In this document: positions 1 through 9,700 of the stretch, one piece after another | How positions within the stretch are numbered: position 1 is the first letter of the stretch | Layout of the letters: each line of letters begins with the position of its first letter | DNA from: Paulinella micropora | Taxonomy: Eukaryota > Cercozoa > Imbricatea > Euglyphida > Paulinellidae | Direction: 5' to 3' | Assembly (NCBI GenBank): GCA_019918135.1 | Contig: WBZZ01000121.1 | Coordinates: forward strand, 102,001 to 166,000 | DNA: 64,000 nt | Translations under genes and position numbers: made by a program | The notes under the pieces: model-generated | Told to the model about the DNA's origin: nothing | Seen by the model: only the letters and a program-made list of their open reading frames with translations | The model's database searches: none

Positions 1-852
1 GAAGCAGAACCCGTATTCAAAGATTATATATTGAACTTATTCAAGAAAAAACAAAACTCAAAGAAAGGCACTCCACAATATTTATTAGCGAAGTTGTTTA
101 TGAATGCTTTATACGGCAAAACCATCCAGAGACCGATAAACACAATAAGCAAATATATATCTAAAAATCATGAGTATTGGAAATTCTGGGCTAAGCATGT
201 TATAACCGATATTGAAAAATTCAATGACGAACTTTGGCTTATACTAGCAGGTATTCCACGAGACTAACATGAAAAAGAAGAAAAAATAACAAAGCCTACA
301 CATTATGGGGCATTCATATTAGCATACAGCCGACGGATTATGTGTAGGTATATGACAGAGGCTAATCCAGACAACAACCCCGACAATGACTATTATTATA
401 CCGATACTGACAGCATTCAATCACATGTGAATAACATTGAAAGAATTAAAAAGTTTGGCGATAAAAATATCGGTGGCATGGACGACGACCTCGGGAAGAA
501 TTGTAAAATAATAAAAGGTTTATGGATAGCACCTAAGTTATATATGTTGGAATTTGTAAAGAAGGACGATAAGGAAACACACTTCCATTTCAGAGGTAAA
601 GGCTTAGACTTAAAGAAATTAAATCCAACCGCTTATGAGTTAATGGATAAGGGAGAAAGTTTAACAAATACAAGAGACTTCATAATGAAGAAGATACATA
701 CGAGCAGAAACAGCAAACAGCAACACATTGAACACTGTAGCATACAACACCAAAAGAATGTAGTAAAAGTAGTTAATAAATCCAAATGGTGCGGGCGATA
801 CTTCTACACAGATAATGATAGTATTCCTTACGGCTTCCATATCCGCTCCTAA
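1..852 (+). pseudogene. Family B DNA polymerase (protein-primed type), C-terminal part with in-frame stop
   Basis: The frame is open from base 1, so the N-terminal exonuclease half lies outside the window. It carries the polymerase palm and thumb part of a family B enzyme: motif B-like AKLFMNALYGK near residue 30, motif C YYYTDTDS near residue 135, then the APKLY...K.KG segment and a C-terminal W.GR...S.PYG signature typical of the protein-primed polymerases of Polintons, adenoviruses and some giant viruses. A single TAA at 265-267 interrupts the frame between motifs B and C; coding resumes in the same frame at once, and no frameshift is needed. It would have copied DNA of the parent element. 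The AT-rich composition is unlike the rest of the window. The stop could be a real inactivating mutation or a consensus error; stop reassignment is not supported by the neighbours. Confidence 0.85.
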
Positions 853-859
853 ATTAATG

Positions 860-908
860 ATAATAATTAATTAATTTTTTCTATAAAGTATATACCCTAT
901 ACTATACT
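860..908 (+). promoter_or_regulatory. AT-rich putative promoter of the 909-1205 gene
   Basis: The 50 bases between the polymerase stop and the next ATG are almost pure A/T, ending in a TATACCCTATACTATACT stretch directly before the start codon. Compact AT-rich intergenic promoters of this kind are usual in giant viruses and Polinton-like elements. The promoter role is inferred from position and composition only. Confidence 0.3.
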
Positions 909-1205
909 ATGACCACCCTTACCAGACTATGTGAGAAGTTTGAGAAACTCTCTATTGAAAATAAAAAAGAAACATTTTCTCTTACCGATGTTAAAAAGAT
1001 AATTACTGACGAAATCCAAATGATTGAAAATGCACGGGCAGGCAAGCCAAGGGATATTTTTCCATTTGGTAAGTATCGCGGGAAGAAGGTTCAAGATATC
1101 GCGCTTATTGATAAGCCATATCTTGAATGGGTTATGAAACAGCCGTGGTTTGAGAAATTTACAGACATTAAAAGTGAAGTAAAAAAAATATTTATAAAAA
1201 ATTAA
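909..1205 (+). CDS. Small protein with FGKYRG motif (DUF3820/ExoX C-terminal-like domain)
   Basis: This 98-residue protein has a helical N-terminal half and a C-terminal domain with FPFGKYRGKK, then DIALIDKPYLEWVMKQPWF. That pattern (GK(Y/H)RG...I....YL.W) is the small domain found alone in giant viruses and phages and at the C-terminus of exonuclease X-like proteins. Its molecular function is unclear; a nucleic-acid role is usually assumed. It lies 56 bases after the polymerase remnant on the same strand, has its own AT-rich leader, and is followed by a second gene with a degenerate copy of the same domain, so the pair may have arisen by duplication. The frame is intact, and the start was chosen as the first ATG after the TATA-like stretch. 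Confidence 0.7.
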   Translation: MTTLTRLCEKFEKLSIENKKETFSLTDVKKIITDEIQMIENARAGKPRDIFPFGKYRGKKVQDIALIDKPYLEWVMKQPWFEKFTDIKSEVKKIFIKN

Positions 1206-1227
1206 TATTTATATTATATATATATCA
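1206..1227 (+). promoter_or_regulatory. AT-only spacer before the 1228 gene
   Basis: The 22 bases between the two small genes are almost entirely A/T and include a TATATATATA run just before the ATG. This could be the late-type promoter of the second gene. Position and composition are the only evidence. Confidence 0.25.
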
Positions 1228-1656
1228 ATGACTGACTTGAGCACCAAACAGGACTACTTAAATGAAATTGAAAAATATAAGCTTGACAGCGAAATAAAAA
1301 AGCCAACAATTAAATGGACTAAAACTGACATTGTTTCTTTCTATGAGCAATACAAACCAAGAGATGACAATGCTAAAGTAGTTATTCCGTTCGAAAACGT
1401 GTTGGTTGAAGAGCCGAGCAAATCGTTGTTTTGGACTACCTCCAAAACAACAATACCATCCAATGTTGATTTGCAAGATAAATCAACATTTGCGACTGAT
1501 TTAAAAGAGACAGAAATCACCGAAATCAAGGCTAATGTTGGTGAAGAGATAACACAGCACGAAGCGGATATTTTTCTTCAATATGGTAACTGTAAAAAAA
1601 TGAAAATTGAAGATGTCGCTAAGATTGATAAACCATACCTTGTATATTTAATTTAA
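1228..1656 (+). CDS. Small protein with degenerate, truncated FGKYRG-type domain
   Basis: This is a 142-residue protein. Residues 1-100 are lysine- and glutamate-rich and unrecognised. Residues 108-142 (TQHEADIFLQYGNCKKMKIEDVAKIDKPYLVYLI) match the layout of the domain in the preceding gene, with FGKYRGKK replaced by YGNCKKMK and the chain ending right after the YL.YLI segment, where the neighbour continues for about 25 residues. The loss of the glycine/arginine loop and the early end suggest a decaying paralogue of the 909-1205 gene. It is the last AT-rich gene before the composition changes. Confidence 0.55.
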   Translation: MTDLSTKQDYLNEIEKYKLDSEIKKPTIKWTKTDIVSFYEQYKPRDDNAKVVIPFENVLVEEPSKSLFWTTSKTTIPSNVDLQDKSTFATDLKETEITEIKANVGEEITQHEADIFLQYGNCKKMKIEDVAKIDKPYLVYLI

Positions 1657-1690
1657 CAACCTTATTCTAAAAACAAAGATGCGGTAAAAA

Positions 1691-1765
1691 AATATCTATA
1701 GATATTTTAGAAATTAGACTTTCGTCTGCGACTTTCGTCTATTTCTAAAACATCGTTTTACGATG
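1691..1765. terminator. Cluster of palindromes at the end of the AT-rich block
   Basis: Three inverted repeats sit in 75 bases: the perfect palindrome AATATCTATAGATATT at 1691-1706; a long hairpin pairing TTTTAGAAATTAGAC (1705-1719) with GTCTATTTCTAAAA (1737-1750); and CATCG-TTTTA-CGATG at 1751-1765, followed by a T-rich run. Hairpins after the last gene are a known transcript-end signal in several giant viruses. They could equally mark the end of the AT-rich element. The remaining bases to about 1850 hold nothing recognisable. Confidence 0.45.
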
Positions 1766-1850
1766 TAATATTTTTTTATTTTTAAATCCGATGTTTGTAA
1801 AATTTGTTGCATATCAGCACTTTGCACTTACCTACATACTCTCGCTGCGC

Positions 1851-1900
1851 AGCCCGCTGGCGCGGGCTGCAGGGAGGGTCACGGGGGGCGGCGCCCCCCG
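1851..1900. repeat. GC-rich palindromic repeat, copy a
   Basis: It begins with the hairpin AGCCCGC-TGG-CGCGGGCT and continues with GGGGGGCGGCGCCCCCC. The same two-part design (AGCCCGC..GCGGGCTGAA, then a G-run/C-run hairpin) recurs at 2177, 2414, 2461, 2585, 63845 and 63976. It cuts off the TnpB-like frame at its 3' end. Confidence 0.75.
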
Positions 1901-2176
1901 CATCTGGCGGCTTTCTTGTGCATGTCTCGGACCCTGCTGTAGATCTTGTCACGCACTCGGGTAATAGCACGCCGTAGACGCCAGCGGTTGCGCTTCTTGC
2001 TGCTGTCCTTAGCCAGTAGCGCGACCTTGCTCAGCAGCTTGTCTGTATGTTTCTGCAATCGGTACACGCGTGCAATGGATCCGCGGCCCCATTCGGTTAT
2101 CGCGCCAGAGTCCGCGTGGTACATGGTCAGAAAGCTCCTCACGCCCGGGTCGATGCTCACTACACGCTTGGAGTCC

Positions 2177-2240
2177 AGCCCGCTGCCGCGGGCTGAAAGG
2201 GTAGCAAGGGGGGGCGCGGGGGGGCATGCCCCCCGGGAAC
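2177..2240. repeat. GC-rich palindromic repeat, copy b (inside TnpB-like frame)
   Basis: AGCCCGCTGCCGCGGGCTGAA is followed by a G-run and GGGGCATGCCCC. It is inserted between the basic N-terminal strand and the RuvC-I motif of the TnpB-like protein and keeps the frame open. Confidence 0.75.
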
Positions 2241-2413
2241 TGCCCGAAATAACAGAGGCTTTACGCACCCAGGCCCGTCTAACTTCTTTATCCTTGGTAT
2301 TCGGATAGATCCTGCACGTGAGTGTCTTGAGCGGGGGCGTCTTGCCCGCTTTTTTGTTCAGGCTGAACTTCTTCTTGGGCGGCTTGTTCTGGTTGTCCTC
2401 TGCTTTGGCTGCC

Positions 2414-2505
2414 AGCCCGCTGGCGCGGGCTGAAGGGGGGCTTCGGGGGGCCCCGCCCCCCGCGGGCTGAAAAGGGGGCTCGGGGGGCCTTGCCCCCGGA
2501 CTGAT
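2414..2505. repeat. GC-rich palindromic repeats, copies c and d (back to back)
   Basis: Two units lie adjacent (starting at 2414 and 2461), each with the CGCGGGCTGAA core and a G-run/C-run hairpin. They form the Pro/Ala-rich N-terminal extension of the TnpB-like frame. Confidence 0.7.
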
Positions 2506-2523
2506 TCCAGAACGGCGCATAAG

Positions 2524-2810
2524 CTAAAGCTGGCTCCTGAGGAGCCGGCGTAGGTCTGGACTTCTTTTCTCGGACCCTTCTCTTCCCGCTGCCGCGGGCT
2601 GAAAGGGGGGCTCTGGGGGCCTTACCCTCCGGATGGCTCGGGAGGCCATGCTTTCTGGTCCCAGAGAGCGCGCCGCCTCATTTGAGAAGTCACTCGTCGG
2701 ATGACTTAGACGGAGTTTGTAGTCGAGACAGGGCCCATAAAGCCAAGTGTAGGGCCATGCCTGTACCTGCTCACAAAGTGACCAAGTTAGATTTGTGGCC
2801 TTAGAGGGGG
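2524..2810 (-). other. Unrecognised ORF upstream of the TnpB fragment, carrying palindromic repeat e
   Basis: Open frame on the minus strand; the matching stretch of the right arm is 63672-63953. The conserved part includes two Trp-rich and Leu/Arg-rich stretches (AWPYTWLYGP, LDYKLRLSHPTSD) followed by a palindromic repeat in frame and a short basic tail ending in RSQL. The frame upstream runs into homopolymer tracts, so no start can be fixed. It may be a 5' exon of the transposon protein or not a gene at all. Confidence 0.3.
2585..2632. repeat. GC-rich palindromic repeat, copy e
   Basis: CCCGCTGCCGCGGGCTGAAAGG is followed by the G-rich hairpin half. It is conserved in the right arm (63845-63893), so the insertion predates the arm duplication. 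Confidence 0.7.
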
Positions 2811-2819
2811 AGCAAAAAT

Positions 2820-3050
2820 ATGTCAACTTTTTTTTGGAGCACAGAGGGGGGGGGGGGGGGGGGGGGGTCGCCCCCCCTCCCTTTTCGGGAGGAAGGGAGA
2901 GACCCCTTCCCCCCCCCCCCCCCCCTCCCCCTTTCCCCACACCCCTCCCCTTTTGCCCCCAAGAAAATTGTCAAACTTTTGCGCCTAATTTTTTTTGGTG
3001 CGCATTTGCTTTCCTCCTGGGAAAAACTCTTACTTGTTGGAGGGGGAGCG
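2820..3050. other. Homopolymer-rich spacer of the left arm
   Basis: G- and C-runs of up to about 19 bases (2847-2867, 2909-2925) and T/G-rich stretches, no coding signal. Compared with the right arm (63470-63655), the left arm carries roughly 90 extra bases near 3015-3105, so the arms are not identical here. Confidence 0.6.
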
Positions 3051-3051
3051 G

Positions 3052-3961
3052 CTAAAAATGTACAAAAATCCTATACGAAGTCTTAATATTGGTACTGAAA
3101 ACTAAAATAGGGGGCGCGCCAAGAAAGTTCAATTTTGTTTTTATTAAAACTGGACAAAGTCCTACACTTGACACTGGTGTAAAAGCTTGAATGCGCCAGG
3201 CACCCGGTGCATCTACCACAAAAACCAAACCTTGGCAAAATGCCAAGGCCAGCGATTAATTAAGCGTGCCCCGCTGTGTTTTCATTAGAGCTCCGTTAGG
3301 AGAGAAACCTGCACTCGGTGGTTGAACGTGTCCGCGACAAACACCTTGCCTGCTCCATAGGCTATTTGGCCCGAGCTAGCGGGTTGGCGCTGGCCGTGGA
3401 CACTTTGCTCCGAGATTCACAAGTTACGACCGCTTTTTGTAAAGGGCACCAAAGAAGCGGCCCAGGCGAGAACAAAGCGGGTACGCGCACAATCAGACCG
3501 GGCGGGAGCCTGCAGCTTGTAGTCTCTGTAATTTCCGTATACTTGACCTCAAGTTCTTGCTTTTGCTCCAAGAGCGAGATCTGCCTAGCATGATTGCCAA
3601 TAATCTGATGTAGTCTTATCAACTTCTGGCCTAGCTCTTGATCTGGAGACTCAGGCTCATCGTATGCAGGGCCCTGGCGAAGCTTTAGTTCGAGCACTTG
3701 CAGATCTTTTTGCACAAGGGCCAAATCCTCGTGGCGTTTCCGGAGTTCCAGTGAGCGCCTCTCCCGCTCGGACTGAGCCTGCAAACTCAAGTTGTCCCAA
3801 AGAAACCTGTGTTGCAAATGCAGCGAGCCATCTTTCTCCACCGTCGCCTTTACTGCCTTGCCTTGCAGCTCAAACATGTGCTCCCCGGCACCCGGAACCT
3901 TGGTAAGAACATTCACGTCAAGGGCAGAGAAGAGTTCGCCCCCGGAGCAGGTCCCGTCCAT
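3052..3961 (-). pseudogene. Coiled-coil/NHL-repeat gene, left copy (nonsense mutation)
   Basis: Inverted copy of the gene at 62614-63523, described there. Reading from the ATG at 3961, the first exon (3362-3961) is intact and differs by only one residue from the right copy (V for M near residue 16). The 35-nt intron is at 3274-3308. In the exon after it the sixth codon is TAA (3256-3258) where the right copy has CAA, so the second NHL-like repeat is lost. The downstream end also differs from the right copy because of the about 90-bp indel near 3015-3105. Confidence 0.6.
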
Positions 3962-4551
3962 GTTTCACCTCGCACCTGAATATGTAAGCACACGGGAAAC
4001 AAAAGGGGCAGGGATGAGAGAGAGGCTCAACCCTGTGCTTAGCCTTCCCCCCCCCGTTTGAGAACTTGGACAGGAATGGGGGAGGGGGTGGGGCTTAGTG
4101 GAGGCGTTTCATGTTTTTTTAAAGAAAGCTTTGTAGCTTCTGCGCCCTTCTCCTCCCCCTTTCCCCTGTTCTTTGAGCCCCCCGGGCTCAGGGGGCTCAT
4201 GGGGGAGAAAAAAAAGGAGGGGGGCGCCCCCCCTTTTTTTCTTTTTCCCTTAGCTTGAGCCCCCTGAGCCCGGGGGGCTCAAAGGACAGGGGAAGGGGCC
4301 CCTCTCCCCCTGCTTTTTTTCCTACTCCCCTCCTTTCTCTCCTCAGTGCTCTACCGTCACAGTTGGACCGTGCTGCTTGCAAGCAGCCTCAGTTTGCAGA
4401 AAAAAAGAAAAAAAAAGATTCTTTTAATTAATAAAAGCTTGTACCAAAGTCAGCCCGATTTGCGCGGGCTGAAAAAGCAGCTCGCGTATTGATGGGATAA
4501 AATACGTCCAAATCCCACTTAGCGGGCTTCCCCCGCAGTTCTTTTTGTACC
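3962..4551. other. Intergenic stretch with long GC hairpin (left)
   Basis: No gene seen. It contains a C-run (4047-4054), the long inverted repeat annotated at 4145-4306, an A-rich run, and AATTAATAAAAGC near 4425-4437, which supplies an AATAAA on the plus strand. Confidence 0.55.
4145..4306. repeat. Long GC-rich inverted repeat, left
   Basis: The left half (CCTTTCCCCTGTTCTTTGAG, then CCCCCCGGGCTCAGGGGGCTCA) is matched by its reverse complement in the right half (TGAGCCCCCTGAGCCCGGGG, then GGCTCAAAGGACAGGGGAA), separated by A-run/T-run arms around GGGGGGCGCCCCCC. Nearly the whole 160 bases can fold on themselves, with smaller GAGCCCCC..GGGGGCTC hairpins nested inside. Confidence 0.75.
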
Positions 4552-5178
4552 CTAGGCAGGGCATTGGCGGGGGGCGGGGGGCGTCCCTCCGTCGGACCCC
4601 CCTACCACTTTCTGCGCGCAGACACGCAGGATCGACGCGTACATGGCCAGGACCAGAGACTCGGAGACCGAGCAGGAAAACGTCGTAAAATACTGGGTGC
4701 TCTGAAAATGTTGTTGCAACACGTGGCAGTGGCTGCCCCCCGCCGAGTTTGGAGAAGCGGCCCGGCTGCTAGCCAGCGTCAGCGCCAAGTAGAATTCCGC
4801 TTGTTTTTCGCACTGGGGCGAATGCCCACTGTCTGCTACCACTACGCAGGGCACCGCGCCCCGGCAGAGCTTGGACAAGTGCTCGCCCTGATGACAGGGC
4901 ATAATAGTATCGCGCTCTCCGTAAATCAAGGCCGTCGGCACGTTCGTGTTCAACAGCTTGGGCAGTGAGGGGTACAGCCAGCGCGCGCGCCCCTGCCTCC
5001 AGCTCAGGGCTATGTTGCTGGCGACCAGCAGGTCTCCCACCGAGCACGGGCGGCTCAGCACCTCAAACCAAAACCAGGCGTGGGCGGAACAGCCGATCTG
5101 TTCAAGCCAAACATAGCCCAGGCTCTTCACCGTCTGGATGCGCAAGAGTCGGTGCAGGGGGTTCAAGAGGGAGAGCAA
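4552..5178 (-). pseudogene. Truncated alpha/beta-hydrolase-like gene, left copy
   Basis: Inverted copy of the gene at 61403-62029, where the domains are described. The coding stretch starts at the TR border without an upstream exon and is otherwise open to its TAG stop at 4552. It differs from the right copy by a Trp for Arg change in AWFWFEV near residue 37. Being cut at the same base as the right copy, it shares the same truncation event. Confidence 0.55.
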
Positions 5179-5712
5179 ACCTGATATTTTAGGGACCTGT
5201 GGTAGTAATTAGAGGGAGAGCAAACCTGCTGTTTTAGGGACCTGTGGTAGTAGTCCGGCCGGACCTAAATTGTTCATGCCTATCGATAATATTTATTGTA
5301 AATTTATGACAGTGGACGGACCTGATTCATCTTAATATTTGCATACTAATTGATTATTAAAATATATTCCGATGCTCACTATTTTTAATATTCATAACAT
5401 GATTCTTATTATCACTGTATAGATACAGCGTTGTTGCAACTGCCGATTTCTGTCCTAAGCGGCGGTAGTAGCACTGAGCTTTGCTTCTAGGAGTAACCGG
5501 CAGTAGCACGCGCGTAGATTGCAGGCAGGCGAGCAGGTAGGCAGGAGCAGGTAGGCAGAAAGCAAGCGAGCAAAATATTAATACTCACTGAGATGCAGGC
5601 AGGAGCACGCGCAGGAGACTGCAGTAGCTTTCGTTCTGTTTTCCATATAATCCCTGCTCCACTCCTGTTGCACTGCAGAAACTCTAGCTTCTATTTCAGC
5701 TCCTATCGCGGG
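5166..5712 (+). repeat. Terminal repeat TR1 (outer subfamily)
   Basis: A 547-bp repeat. It opens with two tandem 44-bp units (AGAGGGAGAGCAAACCTG, then TTTTAGGGACCTGTGGTAGTA), passes through an AT-rich core and a GCAGGTAGGCAGGAGCAGG tract, and ends in CTCCTATCGCGGG. It occurs eight times in the window in alternating orientation. TR1 and TR8 form the outer subfamily: they share differences from the six inner copies, such as GGCCGGACC in place of AGCACGGCCGC and GACAGTGGACGG in place of ACGAAAGCGGACGG. Its left border cuts the hydrolase-like gene. Confidence 0.9.
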
Positions 5713-5754
5713 TCCTGTGTGTTCGCGGGCAACAGCCCGCTGCCTGACTTGCGT

Positions 5755-6711
5755 TTATCGCTTCTCTTGTCCCTGTTTCACCAGGGACGCAAGTATGCCA
5801 GCACGAAAAGCAGGCCCAATGTTTGCGTCGCCAATTTCCTTTGTTAACCGTGCTGCGATCGTATTCAAAATTGCCTGCGGGTGGAGAGCCAAGTTGAGAT
5901 ATACTCGCCGAGGTTGGAGCAGGAGATATGCAGCGATAGCAGAGGACTGGTAAGCGCATTCCCAACCCTCGCGTTGTTCGCAGCAATGGATAACCTTTAG
6001 CTGGATTTCAACTCCTCCGCCCTTGCCCAACGTCAGTATCCTCTGCAGGTTGTTTCTGACACGGGTGGCAGCGGCAACCAACGCTTGACTGATTCGGGAA
6101 GATTCTTGCAGAGTGTTTATGACCAGCAGAGTGGCTTTCTTCTGCCGGGGAACCAAGATCATGGTGCTCCAATGTGCTCCAGCATCCATTCCATAACCAG
6201 TATGCTCCAAAATGCCCCCCCCCCCCCCCCCCAAACCCATCGTTGATTCCAGACAAGAAAAACCCCGAATCCTGATGTGCTGGAATTTTTGTTTGAATTT
6301 TTTGTGCAGCTTGGCTTCTCCATCCGCCCACTGCTTCTTCGTGGCAAAGTGCTTGCATGTCCAGACAATCAATAACCTTAGCTTCTGGGACGCTTGCCGC
6401 AATCACCTTAAGCAGGAAGGTGAAAGTGTCAGCGTTGGCAAATTCTGCGGGCTGGGCACGCATATTTTCCAAGACAGAGCTTGGCCTAGGCATATTGCAA
6501 CTTTTGGCAGCAAGGTTCTGCAGCCATGCTGGCTTGGGCCCAGCGCCTGAGCTGGGCCAGCCAACAGGACGATCTGCGCTTTCGCTCTGAGTAGCCATGA
6601 TTGCCTCTTCCCGTTGCACGGATGTGGAAGGGGAAAAAGAAGACAAAGAGGAGGAGAAGGAAGAAGAAGAAGAAGAAGAAGAAGAAGAAGAAGAAGAAGA
6701 AGAAGAAGAAG

Positions 6712-6742
<31 letters not shown>

Positions 6743-9700
6743 TGGGTGTGCCGCAGCCAGTTCCACCTGGCTGGAGCCAGCGCGGCTACTGTTCGGAGGC
6801 TCAATCTTCAGGTCCAACTCCACGTTGGTAGGGGCGTCTCTCTTCATCAATTTTCTGCTCTTGCCCTTGTTAAAAATCGGCTTCACCCAGGCGCAAAACC
6901 CACCGGGATAATCATCTTCTGCCTTTCTCAGCATCTTGGCATTTCTGTCGTTGAGCCTGATTGGTTTGTCTGGATGGTTTCGAACCAGCACAACAGCGCT
7001 CGCGCCGTTTTTCTTGTGCTCTCGTAAATGGGTATAAAATAGGATTGCTGCCCACTCATCATTCTGGGTTACAGAAATCGCGTTGGCAATGGTGGGCTGC
7101 CCTTTGATGGCACAACTGCCTGTAGATGACCCGAAGACGCATATGCTCTGTCCAGCGGCCAGTTTCATGTTCACGGCTCCAAAAATCCAGAACCTGTGCA
7201 GAACAGACTTGCCTTGTTGATGATACACAGATATCTCTCGAACACCTTCTCTTCGCAATCTCAGAACAACATGCAAGTCTGCACGAAACAAGCCGCGCAA
7301 CGATTTCATCGCGTTGTTTGTTGTGTGTAGTAATATAAACCCGAGGTTCAAGCCAGACCACGTTCCTTCTCGATAATCCATGATGGGATAGCTGCTTGGG
7401 GGAAGACTTAAGATTTCTCTCGATCGCTCCCTGTGGTTCTTGGGCGGCAGGCGGGTGTCGGCGCAAGTTAACCACTGCACTTTGTTCCCTGCGCTTGGAA
7501 CTGTTTCACCAATGCTTTTAACTGCGATTTTTCCTTTGCCAAGCCAACTTCAAACCACTTGGGATTGTATTCCTCGCGTTGAGCATCAGATGCGATAACA
7601 ATAGGGTCGTAGTTGACAAGCTTGTCTTTGGTCCGCATCCAATCGGTGCACAGCTCTTCTTCTGCAACGAGTGATCTGCCTTGCTTAAACTCAGCTCTTG
7701 CCACGCGGTCTGTTAAAACTTTGTTTATGCCGCAGTGTCCATTGAAAGCAAGGATCGACGGAGCAGGCAGCTCTCTGCTGTAACAAGCGCAGTGCACCTG
7801 AACACTAGAAAGGACAGTCTCATCTTGATTGGGAAAAGCCTCAGCAAACCGCCTAACTAACGGGAGCTTCTTGAAGTCTCCTTCGTTCCTGGGCATGTTG
7901 CCCTGTATTAGCTCAACTGCTTCCTTGAGTTCCACAGTTACTGCTTTGGTCCCTTCTTTGTCATGCAACGTGTAAGTAACCAAAGCTAAGAAAATATCGC
8001 CATTGGGGCTCGTAAGCTGCATCATTTTCAAGGCTTGCGCAGGTGTGTTATAGGCCTTGTATAGGTCGATCGAATGACCTGCCACTTTTCTGGTGATTGA
8101 GTTTACAGAGAACATGTGCACCGGGCTAGCCAGTGGATCCCAGAGGAAGAGCGTTTTGGTCAGGATTTCCGAGTACGCTTCCATCTTCGCGCGCACTGAG
8201 GTATGGTACACCAACGCGGGCTTGAACCTAGAGAGGATCTGGTGAAACAGAGCACGTACGTCGTCTAAGGGCGCGACTCCTGGGCCAAAGACTCGGATTT
8301 CGATGCGCCCAATCCCACAGTCCCTCATGCGCTGGTCCTTAAAAGCAGCTCGGACGCGTGGGTTTGTGCTGAAGACGAAATCTTGCAGGCGATGTCCTAC
8401 ATTTTTTATGACAGATTCCACCTCAAACATGTTGATATCTTTTCCATATATTTTCGGCTCCACTTTGCATCCACGCCACCAAAGCCGAAAGGTAAAGCAG
8501 TGGAGGCCGTTCGCCTCTTCCCTTCGGACCAGATAAAGGGTATCACCCAGCTCCATATCCGTTCCATTCCTCTTTCTTGTTGAATTACTGTAGTTTTCAG
8601 GAACATCATGGTAACCGTAAGGTGCATGCTCTATCTTGAAGCCTTCTCTCTGAAGGCGTTCGAGAAAACAATTAAGGGAAAAACCCGGCTGCATTGTGTA
8701 ATCAACACTTTGGATATAGATTTTTTCCCTCCTCCAAATCGGCGCCATCTGGCGCAGACTTGCAAAGACAACCTTGTCCTCGTGCTGAGTCGCGTTGGGC
8801 ACGTTTTTGATTCTCAAATCCTGCTTGAAATCAGCCGACGGCTCGAGAGCCCGGTCGCTTGCATTTGGACGACTCAAACCGTGCTTGCGTTCAATTTGCA
8901 GAGCCACATCGCTTAGCCCTCGCTTACGGCAAGCCTTGCCGAATCCAGCCGCAATCGCCACCTTGGTATCTTCGATATCCTCTGAAGCTGATTTTCCCTT
9001 TAGGTCTTCCTGACTCTTCAGGTATCGTAACCCGAAGCCATCGCAAAACATACCAGGGTGCACGTAAAGATCCGTCTCCCTCGGCACGTCACTCCCATAC
9101 TTGTTCCAATTGAGGGTTGCTGTGTCCGGGAGCGAAAAACGAAGAGCTAATTTGTACATTAGGTCCTTGTATTTGCAGCCGTCAAGCTCGGGCAAGGAAA
9201 TACTTACATCTGGCTGAAGCAATTGTCTTTGGTACGCCTTCGCATCCAATGGGGGCTCGGGATTCTCGGGAGGTGGGGGTGTCTGATCAGAGGAACTGCT
9301 GGCCCCTGTGTGCAAGGGTTCTGCCACCTTTTGGCGCTTCTTCGCGGGGGACGGGGGGGGGGGGCGAGCACCAGGGCGCACAGATAGCGCCAATCTTTGC
9401 GTTGGTCTCCTTGTCAAAAGTAAAGACCTTCCTTTCCTTACCTTTTGAAAAGCAGGCAGGACTATTACAAGTGAGGAGGACATCACCTCCGCTTGTAACT
9501 GTCGCACCAGCACCATCGCTGCTTTTGTGTTGCTGGCCTAGCGGAACCAGCTCCTGATGCACACAGCTGTGCTCCTCCCGGAACGTGATGGAAAGCTTTA
9601 CTATGATGCCTTGGCTAGTCGGCGTGATGTCTTGTGTAACCACCTGCGCCGGCACAACAAGGCATGATTGTAAAGCTTCCTGCGCCGAGCTTGGCAAAAG

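Larger units (their letters stand above)
1879..2520 (-). pseudogene. TnpB/Fanzor-like RuvC nuclease fragment with in-frame palindromic repeats
   Basis: TnpB/Fanzor proteins are RNA-guided RuvC-fold DNA nucleases of IS605/IS607-type transposons, common in giant viruses. Visible are the N-terminal signature KTLTCRIYPNTKDKE (about residue 63) and the RuvC-I motif VVSIDPGVRSFLT (about residue 121; catalytic Asp), followed by the basic helix rich in K/R (YRLQKHTDKLLSK...). The chain stops before the RuvC-II glutamate, the zinc ribbon and the RuvC-III aspartate, so it cannot be an active nuclease. Palindromic repeats lie inside the reading frame (residues about 8-35 and 92-115) and at the end, adding Pro/Arg/Ala-rich inserts without breaking the frame. 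The mirrored copy starts at about 63957 and leaves the window. Confidence 0.7.

Noticed and set aside
6597..6831. Poly-Glu, poly-Lys and poly-Arg frames
   Set aside because: Antisense shadows of the coding (TCT)n poly-serine tract of the Ubl/Ulp1 gene.
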